Assembly: GCA_031276105.1 (NCBI GenBank)
Contig: JAISNS010000344.1
Span: forward strand, 1-19,648
Direction: 5' to 3'
Source: Dysgonamonadaceae bacterium
GTDB taxonomy: Bacteria; Bacteroidota; Bacteroidia; Bacteroidales; Azobacteroidaceae
Length of the DNA: 19,648 nucleotides
Of the stretch, positions 1 to 7,600 are shown piece by piece (positions within the stretch are counted from its first letter, which is position 1; the number at the start of each line of letters is the position of its first letter). The notes under the pieces are model-generated. The model was not told the origin of the DNA and made no database searches. It was given only the letters and a program-made list of their open reading frames with translations. Position numbers and translations under genes: made by a program.

Positions 1-742
1 TCGTTTCTATCTCTTCCTGCGAATGATGCAGGGGAAGCGACTGGAAATACCTCTGCTGAACACCATACACTTTGATTTTCAGCACACAAGGCTCTATTTC
101 TTTATCCGCGATGATTCCGAAATAATTTTCAAAATACGTTTCGGGATGAAAATCTTTCGGCAGTTTAAACGGCGTATCCGTTGTCCGGATAGCCTGAATC
201 CGGTCGAGCGAATAAGTGCGAATGGCGTCGTAGGGAAGATTGCGCGCCAGCAGGTACCAGCGTTGCCGGAAGATTTTCAGGCAATACGGCTCCACGTCAA
301 AGGTGTTCGGTTCGTCCTGCCAAAAACTCCGGTAAGTAAGTTCCAGCGTCAGGCCGTCGCGCATGGCTTCGATGACGGACGTCAGGAAATGCTGTCCCGA
401 CGGAATTTGCTCAAACAGGATGCGACGCTTCAACGGATGACTTTCGTTTATCAGGTTGTTGACGGCAAACGTGTTCAACAACCACGAACGCACGCCTCCG
501 CGTTCAATATCGTCTTTATTCTCAATGTAATAGGCATACCCGTTTCGCTTGTCGCACTCAATATTGATGCTGAACATTTCTTCAATCGCGATGCGGTGAT
601 TGTGGAACGTGCGCAACGGAAGTTCTTTACCTTCGCTCAGTTCGTTGCGCAGCCAACGTTTGTTGAGGTCTTCAAACGTGATTTTGCCTGCCCGGTAAAT
701 CGTGTCGACAAGCCAAATGTATCGGTCGAAAAGATTTTTCAT
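1..742 (-). CDS. WYL-domain transcriptional regulator, C-terminus cut by window edge
   Basis: The reverse strand is open from an ATG at 742 to the window edge, giving 247 residues with no stop. Residues 1-75 look like the helical DNA-binding part of WYL regulators, including TFEDLNKRW and an RTFHNHR segment. Residues 122-190 match the WYL domain, with the name-giving motif as RWYLLA (161-166), preceded by VEPYCLKIFRQ and followed by RTYSLDRI. WYL proteins are commonly about 300-340 residues long, so roughly the last 80, a C-terminal extension, lie outside the window. WYL domains sense a small ligand or nucleic acid and control transcription; the target here is unknown. It is on the same strand as the GH43 gene upstream but has its own strong promoter, so it is probably an independent unit. 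No Shine-Dalgarno sequence is visible. The forward-strand ORF over this stretch is a shadow with no recognisable protein content. Confidence 0.88.
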   Translation of the reverse strand, partial: MKNLFDRYIWLVDTIYRAGKITFEDLNKRWLRNELSEGKELPLRTFHNHRIAIEEMFSINIECDKRNGYAYYIENKDDIERGGVRSWLLNTFAVNNLINESHPLKRRILFEQIPSGQHFLTSVIEAMRDGLTLELTYRSFWQDEPNTFDVEPYCLKIFRQRWYLLARNLPYDAIRTYSLDRIQAIRTTDTPFKLPKDFHPETYFENYFGIIADKEIEPCVLKIKVYGVQQRYFQSLPLHHSQEEIET

Positions 743-775
743 GTTGAATATAAATGAGATTTACGAATCGAGGAA

Positions 776-806
776 CAAAGGTAATACAGGCATCTGCCAA
801 ATCAAA
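776..806 (-). promoter_or_regulatory. Bacteroidota-type promoter of the WYL regulator gene
   Basis: On the minus strand, TTTG (803-806) is followed by exactly 19 nt and then TACCTTTG (776-783). This matches the Bacteroidota sigma-factor consensus TTTG-N19/21-TAnnTTTG. The -7 box ends 33 bp before the ATG at 742, giving a short leader. It is the best consensus promoter in the window. Confidence 0.72.
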
Positions 807-812
807 GCAGAT
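792..812. promoter_or_regulatory. Palindrome over the -33 box, possible operator
   Basis: ATCTGC (792-797) and GCAGAT (807-812) form a perfect inverted repeat with a 9-bp spacer, so the whole site is 21 bp. A second, interlocked pair, CAAATC (798-803) and GATTTG (810-815), overlaps it. The site covers the -33 TTTG (803-806) of the WYL gene promoter, where a bound dimer would block polymerase. Autoregulation by the WYL protein is a guess. An RNA hairpin role is unlikely, because the site lies upstream of the expected start of transcription. Confidence 0.35.
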
Positions 813-829
813 TTGCATTTTTTCAAATA

Positions 830-851
830 GAAAATCGGCCTACGGATTTTC
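830..851 (-). terminator. Weak hairpin just after the GH43 stop, possible terminator
   Basis: GAAAATC (830-836) and GATTTTC (845-851) form a 7-bp stem with an 8-nt loop, 6 nt beyond the GH43 stop codon on the minus strand. The stem is AT-rich. The sequence downstream on the minus strand (TATTTG then an A run) has no clear U tract, so this is at best a weak terminator. Confidence 0.25.
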
Positions 852-857
852 AACGCA

Positions 858-3530
858 TCAGGGGAGATGAAACAAAGTGATTGCGTCGGCGGCGGCGCCG
901 TTCATTTCCAGCCCTACCTGCGAGTGGCCAAAGTGATTGGGAAATTCGCCAACCGGCTTGCCGTCCACAAACAGACGAATCCGGTCTTTGCTTTTGACTG
1001 CCCGGAAATGGTAACTGTGCTTGAACGTTTCGCCGACGCTAATTTTTTGCAGCATCAGATTCTGCATCCGAAAGTTTTCCCGCTCGGCGGTTTTACGGAT
1101 AAAGACTAATTCATTGGTTTCTACCGCAGGAAATTCAATCCGGCTAAATCCGGAATGAGGCCATTCTGCGGGCTTCACGTCTGCCAACTCCTGCCATTGG
1201 CCGTCTTTCACGGAATACAAAATGAAACTGTCATGCACGTTTTCAATCAGCGTATCGCTTCCGGCAATCGCTTCTTTGGGGAAAAGCAACGCATTGATCA
1301 CCGAGGGCGTATCGAAAATAAAATGCCGCTCCATATAATCGCTGAATACCATATTGGCGTAATAATCCTGCATTTTTGAAAGGAGAAGATGTTGCGCAGG
1401 AACCGTTTTCCCTTTATTTTTTCCGGTAAGGATACATTGATGATTTGAAAAATCGAAATTGACTTTCAGATAATTGTCCGGATCGATATAAACGGGATAA
1501 ATACCGGCCGATCCGGCGCCGTCAGGGGTCGTTGCCTGTACGCTCAATTCGTAGCAATCCAGCCGGTCGCCTTTGAGTTGCAATCCGGGCGAATGTGGCG
1601 ACTCCGTCCATCCGCTGACGGTCTTTCCGTATTCGTCCCAACCGGCGGTATAAGTAATCCCGTCCCATTCGGCGTTTTTCTGCGCGGAATAGATGCCGGG
1701 CAAGCCTTTTTCGGCAAATGGCGTGGAAATAGTCGCTTGTCCGGGCGCCGGCAAATGGTCGATGTTGACGGCAAAACCGGTATGGTTTTTGAAAACGCTA
1801 ATCGAATGGAAAACATCCGGCCGAAAATCATCGGGCAGTGCGAAAGAAGCCGTTTCCTGTTTGTCGCCATCGGTTAGCGTATAAGACCACCGCCGGTTCA
1901 GGCCGTCAATCAGGATATTCAGCCAATGCTTGTCGTCGGCTTTCCATGCAATAATACCGTCGGAAGTTGCACCGGCAGTCGATTTTACGGCGGCTTCAAA
2001 ATAATAATGCGACGCAGGAATTGCCGGAATGGTTTGATTTACCGGCGGCAACGGCTGATTGTTGTTCGCCGAAAACCGATAATCGGGCTTGGCCGGTTCG
2101 GGATGATAGCCGGCTGTTTTTTTTGCCGTAATGCCATCGACCGTTAATTTATTGCCGAAAAAATGAATCCGGTTGATGTACTGTCCCCGCCGTTCATTAT
2201 TTTTATTCGCCATATAAATCAGCCACCATTCAAAACCGTTGGGTCCCCTGAGAATATTCGGCTGTCCGGGCGTAAAAAGAATGTCGTCGGCAAGTTGGTC
2301 TTTCATGTCAAACAGCGCCGCATCCAAAAAATGAGAACGTCCTCCCCCCTGCCCTTCTATGGCCAGGATATTTTCGCCGTTCCGCAACAGTTTTTCCTGC
2401 CGGCTTAAATCAACATGCAGGTAATCAGGTTTTTTCGCATCGTAAATCAATGTTCCGTTTAACCATACTTTGGCTGTTCCGCGATGATGAATCCGCAAGG
2501 AAAGATTGCCGTTTTGTTTTTTATCATAAACAAAAGGCTTGTATAAACAGCAACGTTGCGTTTTCCATTCGGTTTTCACCCGGCGCGTGGTGGAATTTGC
2601 AACTGCGGGAAAGCCGAATCCCGGTTTTCCCTTTTCCCATGTTGCCGGAATATTCGCGTTGCGATACCAGTCGTCGCCATTTTCCGAAAAGGAATAATAA
2701 AACAGTCCGTTATCCTGATATTTCAGCAAATCGACAAAATTTTCTTCCAGTTCGATTTGGTTTGACTTGACTACGGGATGAGGATATTTGTTGCCGTGAT
2801 TAAATTCGAGCGGGGCAGAAGCTTCGGCAACGCCCAGCATATAGTTTCCCCATTCGGTCGAAGTATGGTTGGTGTTGTACATCAGGTAATAGCGGTCGCG
2901 GTATTTGATTACCCAGGGGCCTTCTTCTACGCGGTTGTCCAATGTTTCCCAATTTCCGGGTTGGGAAGCAAAAATATATTTCGGTTCTCCTTCAAAAGTG
3001 GCCGGGTCTTTCATCGGGCGCGCCCAAATGGTATTTCCGTCGGTAAACTTAACCATATAAAGATACAATTTCCCGTCGTCGTCGATAAAGAGGTGCGGGT
3101 CGATCCGGTTATCGAGCCAGCGGTCTTTTACCGGTTCGCGGTAGGGGCCTAAAGGCTGTTCGGCTTCGGCGTGAGCGATATGAATGACGTTTCGTTCCCT
3201 GCTCCAGTGATTGACAGACCAGTAGAGGTGAAAAGTTCCATTGATATAATGCAGATCGTTAGCATGAATCTGCTCATTACCAATGCCGAAAGCGCTTGCC
3301 CATTCGTTGTCCATAGTAACCGCATGTATCGGGCCGTCCCAATGAACCAAGTCCGTTGAAACATAAAAATCGCCCAGTGTAGCCACACCGCCGATATAGT
3401 AACGTCCGTTGTATTTCATGACGCCGGCGTCGGGTACGCCCGGCAATACCGGATTGTCGATGGCCGGAAGGCCCGTTGAGAACAAAATAAACCCTATACA
3501 AAGGGCGGAAAATTTCATTTGCTGTTTCAT
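858..3530 (-). CDS. Secreted multidomain glycoside hydrolase, GH43-like five-bladed propeller
   Basis: This 890-residue protein has an N-terminal Sec signal peptide (about 1-23; MKFSALCIGFILFSTGLPA) and no lipobox. Residues 25-290 carry GH43 features. The likely general base is D34 in VPDAGVMKYNGRYYIGG, the likely pKa-tuning aspartate is D144 in RIDPHLFIDDDGKLYLY, and the likely general acid is E203 in VEEGPWVIKY. The last propeller blade seems to resume at about 415-470 (GFEWWLIYMA, INRIHFFGN). Residues 295-415 look like an inserted beta-sandwich of the kind seen at the N-terminus of GH2 enzymes (LRIHHRGTAKVWLNG). The remaining 420 residues form one or two concanavalin-like or LamG-like domains (about 505-635 and 640-890). 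GH43 enzymes mostly remove arabinose, xylose or galactose; the exact activity cannot be read here. An alternative start is the Met at codon 5. No copy of the HTCS repeat lies upstream, so its control may differ from the main PUL. Confidence 0.85.
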   Translation of the reverse strand: MKQQMKFSALCIGFILFSTGLPAIDNPVLPGVPDAGVMKYNGRYYIGGVATLGDFYVSTDLVHWDGPIHAVTMDNEWASAFGIGNEQIHANDLHYINGTFHLYWSVNHWSRERNVIHIAHAEAEQPLGPYREPVKDRWLDNRIDPHLFIDDDGKLYLYMVKFTDGNTIWARPMKDPATFEGEPKYIFASQPGNWETLDNRVEEGPWVIKYRDRYYLMYNTNHTSTEWGNYMLGVAEASAPLEFNHGNKYPHPVVKSNQIELEENFVDLLKYQDNGLFYYSFSENGDDWYRNANIPATWEKGKPGFGFPAVANSTTRRVKTEWKTQRCCLYKPFVYDKKQNGNLSLRIHHRGTAKVWLNGTLIYDAKKPDYLHVDLSRQEKLLRNGENILAIEGQGGGRSHFLDAALFDMKDQLADDILFTPGQPNILRGPNGFEWWLIYMANKNNERRGQYINRIHFFGNKLTVDGITAKKTAGYHPEPAKPDYRFSANNNQPLPPVNQTIPAIPASHYYFEAAVKSTAGATSDGIIAWKADDKHWLNILIDGLNRRWSYTLTDGDKQETASFALPDDFRPDVFHSISVFKNHTGFAVNIDHLPAPGQATISTPFAEKGLPGIYSAQKNAEWDGITYTAGWDEYGKTVSGWTESPHSPGLQLKGDRLDCYELSVQATTPDGAGSAGIYPVYIDPDNYLKVNFDFSNHQCILTGKNKGKTVPAQHLLLSKMQDYYANMVFSDYMERHFIFDTPSVINALLFPKEAIAGSDTLIENVHDSFILYSVKDGQWQELADVKPAEWPHSGFSRIEFPAVETNELVFIRKTAERENFRMQNLMLQKISVGETFKHSYHFRAVKSKDRIRLFVDGKPVGEFPNHFGHSQVGLEMNGAAADAITLFHLP

Positions 3531-3566
3531 ATTTTTTAGATTTGTTTTTCATGTAAAATCAGGTTG

Positions 3567-3574
3567 CAAAGTTA
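3567..3574 (-). promoter_or_regulatory. -7 promoter box of the GH43 gene
   Basis: On the minus strand TAACTTTG fits the TAnnTTTG -7 consensus, 36 bp before the ATG at 3530. There is no TTTG at the expected 19-21 bp upstream, so the promoter is probably weak or depends on an activator. Confidence 0.45.
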
Positions 3575-3646
3575 GCTGTTTAATACAAGCGGCATGGGTA
3601 AAATTGTGTTGAAAAAAGGTGTTTTTGTTTCGGAAAAGTTAAAATA

Positions 3647-3773
3647 CAAATAACTATTCAGATAAAAACGAAGAATCCCAACGTGGGGAAAACGTCCCGA
3701 CGGTTCCGGAAAAGAATCCCCAAACCTGTTCTTAAATTTCGACCTTTTTTTTGCATGGCTGAATAGTTACAAA
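3647..3773. mobile_element. MITE-like element with 11-bp terminal inverted repeats and CAAA flanks
   Basis: TAACTATTCAG (3651-3661) and CTGAATAGTTA (3759-3769) are perfect 11-bp inverted repeats bounding 119 bp. CAAA lies immediately outside each end (3647-3650 and 3770-3773), consistent with a 4-bp target duplication, though the AT-rich flanks make chance possible. The interior has no ORF. It contains a 9-bp direct repeat, AAGAATCCC (3671-3679 and 3712-3720), and small GC-rich palindromes, including CGTCCCGACG at 3693-3702. No transposase is encoded, so it would be a non-autonomous element. It sits between the divergent GH43 and permease genes, 77 bp upstream of one -7 box and 14 bp upstream of the other. 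With one copy in view, mobility is inference. Confidence 0.5.
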
Positions 3774-3782
3774 AATTTTATC

Positions 3783-3790
3783 TACTTTTG
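3783..3790 (+). promoter_or_regulatory. -7 promoter box of the metal permease gene
   Basis: TACTTTTG fits TAnnTTTG, 41 bp before the ATG at 3832. No TTTG lies 19-21 bp upstream; that space is occupied by the right end of the MITE-like element, which may have replaced the original -33 region. Confidence 0.45.
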
Positions 3791-3831
3791 CAAACGATCG
3801 GCATCCGAATGACGTTCTCAAATTTTATGAT

Positions 3832-4641
3832 ATGTCTCTTTTCCAATATCCTTTTTTTCAACATGCGCTTATCGGCAGTTTTTTTACCTGCATTGCCTGT
3901 GGAATCGTCGGCAGTTACATTGTTGCCCGGCGTTTAGTATTTATCAGCGGGGGAATTACCCATGCCTCCTTTGGCGGCTTAGGTTTGGGATTCTGGTTGG
4001 GAATCAATCCGATTTTTTCCGCATTGGTTTTTTCCGCATTTTCCGCATTGGGCGTCAAATGGCTTTCCACGAAACAAGGCGTGCGCGAAGATTCGGCCAT
4101 TGCTGCCGTTTGGGCTTTGGGAATGGCCTTGGGGGTTATCGGCATATCCCTTGCTCCCGGTTATGCGCCGGACTTGTCGGCCTATCTTTTCGGCAATATC
4201 CTGATGATAACCGTTGGCGACTTGTGGTTTGCCGGAAGTTTTGCCGTTTTGTTGCTCATTCTGTTTTTTTCCTTCTTCCGCTTGATACTTTATACCGCTT
4301 TCGACAGCGAATGGACGCGGACAAAAGGCGTAAAGACGTCGCTCATCGAACATTTGATGATGCTGGCCATTGCCGTAACCATCGTGTCTTCCATCCGTTT
4401 GATTGGAATTATGTTGCTAATGTCCTTGCTGACCCTTCCTCAAATGACGGCTAACCTTTTCACCTCCCGCTTCAAATACATGATTCTTTTTTCTTTCTTC
4501 ACCGGAATCGCCGGCTGTTTTTCCGGACTCATTATATCTTATTATTTGAATGTTCCTTCCGGAGCAACGATTATCTTTGTGCAGGCGCTCATTTTCTTTC
4601 TGTGCAAACTGACCCTGTATCTAAGGAAAATTTATCAGTAA
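3832..4641 (+). CDS. ABC-3 family metal (Zn/Mn/Fe) transporter permease, lone subunit
   Basis: This 269-residue, highly hydrophobic protein has roughly eight membrane segments, the usual size for ZnuB/TroC/MntB-type inner-membrane permeases. Family landmarks are GGITHASFGG (40-49, equivalent to the DxxSHA signature), AYLFGNIL (117-124) and VPSGATII (241-248). In this family the permease dimer works with a cytoplasmic ATPase and a metal-binding protein to import divalent metal ions. Neither partner is adjacent here: one neighbour is a glycosidase, the other the HTCS regulator. The ATPase and binding protein must therefore be encoded elsewhere, or the gene has been separated from its operon. 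It ends convergently with the HTCS gene, overlapping by 7 bp. No sugar-related role is evident. The metal specificity cannot be read from the sequence. Confidence 0.88.
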   Translation: MSLFQYPFFQHALIGSFFTCIACGIVGSYIVARRLVFISGGITHASFGGLGLGFWLGINPIFSALVFSAFSALGVKWLSTKQGVREDSAIAAVWALGMALGVIGISLAPGYAPDLSAYLFGNILMITVGDLWFAGSFAVLLLILFFSFFRLILYTAFDSEWTRTKGVKTSLIEHLMMLAIAVTIVSSIRLIGIMLLMSLLTLPQMTANLFTSRFKYMILFSFFTGIAGCFSGLIISYYLNVPSGATIIFVQALIFFLCKLTLYLRKIYQ

Positions 4642-7600
4642 TTTTTTCTGAAATTGCGGGGTGTTTTGCCGAATTGCGCTTTGAAGCATTTCGTGAAATA
4701 AAAAGGATCCTTTATCCCTACTTTATAGGAAATTTCCGATATATTCAACGAGGTCGTTGCCAACAGTTCGGCTGCTTTTTTCATCCGAATAATATTCAGG
4801 TATTCTTTGGGAGGATAGCCGGTAATTCCTTTTATTTTTTTGTAAAAAAGAGTACGTCCCATGCCCATTGTCTTGGCAAATGCTTCGACGGAAAAATCAA
4901 AATTTTCGATGTTGGTTTCAATGAGTTCGTGCATTTTATCAAGAATTTCTTTGTCCTTATTTATGAGTTTGATAGGAAAAACGGGAAATCCCGGCGACTG
5001 TGCAAATTTTTGCTGCAACTTTTCCCGCTGCTCAATCAGTTTCACAATCCGAAGCATCAGATATTTTGTACTGAACGGCTTGGTGATATAGGCGTCGGAA
5101 CCTGCCCGGATTCCTTCTAATTGATATTCTTCCGAAGAATGGGCGGTCAACAGGATAATGGGAATATGGCTGGTAAGAAAATCCTCTTTCAAACGGCGGG
5201 TTACTTCAAAACCGTCGATTCCGGGCATCATTACGTCGCAAATGATTAGGTTCGGTTGTTCCTTAATTGCTTTTTCCAAGCCTTCGACGCCGTTTTTCGC
5301 CAAAAACATCGTGAATGATTCGTTCAATTGGCTGTAGATAAATTCCCGCACCTCATCGTCGTCTTCTATAATCAAAATCGTGTAATCCAAATATTTTTTG
5401 TTGACGGGTAAAGATTCCGGCAAATCTTCCGCCAATTTTGTCCCGTCGATCATCTCGCCGGATTGAACGGATGCTGCGGTTTCGATAATTTCCTCATTCG
5501 CATAATTATCGTCCGACAAAGGCGCCGAAACGCTGAAACAGGCGCCGCCCAATTCGGAAGGTGCATATTCGGCTTTTCCTTTATGTACGGTAGCCAATTC
5601 GGCCGTCAAATGCAATCCGACGCCCGTGCCGCCGGAAATGGAATCAATTTGGGCAAACCGGACAAACAGAGAATTTTGCTTTTCTTTCGGAACGCCGGGG
5701 CCGCTGTCGGATACGCTCAAAACCATGCGGTCGTCCGGTTCCGAAAAAACAAGGCGCATCTCAATAGTTCCGTTATCCGGCGTATGCTTCATCGCGTTCG
5801 ACAGCAAATTGTACGCGATTTTATCCCAAATGCTTTTATCCAACAAGGTTTCTTTCTGCGGACAATCGGATTCGAAACGAAAGCTGATATTTTTCTTTTT
5901 CGCCAATTCTTCGAACATTTGATAAATATCGTAGAAAAAAGCAACGGCTTCCGTGCGTTCCAATTTCAGTTCCAAGCGTTTGTTTTGCAGTTTGCGAAAA
6001 GCCAACAGTTGTTCAATCAGCCGGAGAAGGCGGGAAGAACTTTTGGCCATTTGATGAATCTGTTTCGTAGCTGCAAGCGGCAGGTTCTCCATGGAAATCA
6101 GGTTTTCGATCGATCCCCGGATAATGGTCAAAGGCGTCCGGAATTCGTGCGAAATATTGGTGAAAAAACGGAGTTTATAGTCCGTCAATTGCCGTTCGAT
6201 TTCCACTTCCGTATGTAGGCGATTGATTTTCACAACAATTCGTACCGAAAAATATATTGCGACAAGCAACAGGACAATATAAATCATGTAAGCCCAAACC
6301 GATTTCCAAAAAGGAGGTTCAATCACGATTTCCAATACGGTTTCGTTTTCCGTCCATGCGCCGAAACTGTTGCAACCCTTGACTTTGAACAAATAAGTTC
6401 CCGGATGCACATTCCGGTAAGCGGCTACATTATAACGGGTAACCGGATTCCATGTTTTTTCATATCCTTCTAAATAACAGGCATATTGATTAAAATTCAA
6501 TAAATAGAAATTCAACATGGCAAATTCGAGATTGAACGAATTTTGATTATGTTTCAAGCAGATTGTTTTGCTTATTGTAATGCTTTCTTTCAGGGGCGAA
6601 TTATTTTCTTCCGGCCGGACATATTCGCCGTTTATTTTCAATCCGGTAATGACGACCGGCGGCGTGTAGGTGTCGTATTTGATTTTGGCAGGGTCGAAAA
6701 TGAAAATGCCGGAATAACCGCCAAACATTAATTCCCCGTTTTTCCGTTTCCAACAGGCGTCTTCATTGAACAATCCGGCCTGTTTACTGTTGGAAAAACT
6801 GAAATTTTCGAACCGTTCGGTGGCCAAATTAAACCGCGAAATACCGCTACCGCCTTCGGTACTTACCCAAATATACCCTTTATCATCTTCTATAATTGCC
6901 TGAATCACGTCGTTAGAAAGTCCGTCTTTGGAAGTATAATGCTTAAACAGAGAATGCTCGAGCGGTTCTTTCATCATTAACAAGTTCAGGCCGCCGCCGG
7001 TAGTTCCCAACCAAATACGGCCTTGACGGTCTTCATAAATCGCTTTCACCTCGTTGTTGTTAATCGTCCGGTCGTCGTTTACATCAAAACGGAAACTGAT
7101 GTACCGGCTACTGTTTCGAAGCAGTTTATCGGGATCGAATACTTTGACGCCTTCGTTTGTTCCCACCCAAATCAAGCCGTTACGATCTTCTATAATGACC
7201 CGCGTCATGTCCTGATTATGATTGGAACCCTGAAAATCAACATGCCGGAACACAACCTCCGGCTTATTGAGATCGGCGTAAAACAGGCCGCCGCCGAAAG
7301 TAGCAAGCCACATCCGGTTTTTAGAATCCAATAAAATATCAAATATATTGTTGCTGCCGGCATATTGCCGGCTTTCCTGCAAATGGTAGTTACGGACAGG
7401 CGCCTCTCCCGAAGGCGGAAATACGACCACGCCATTGCCCCGCGTTCCCAACCAAAGGTTCCCCTGCGAATCTTCTTTCATGCAGAAAGGCAGTCCGCCG
7501 GCGATTTTATGCGATTGAATTTTCCTGAAATACGAATCGTACAGATGCAGATAACCGCTGCGCGTACCCACCCAAAAACGCCCTTGCGAATCTTCGTAAA

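Noticed and set aside
23..757. 244-codon open frame on the plus strand
   Set aside because: The minus strand of the same region encodes a clear WYL-domain protein with its own promoter. The plus-strand translation shows no recognisable domain.
5463..6218. 251-codon open frame on the plus strand
   Set aside because: It lies opposite the kinase and ATPase region of the HTCS, whose conserved motifs show that the minus strand is the coding one.
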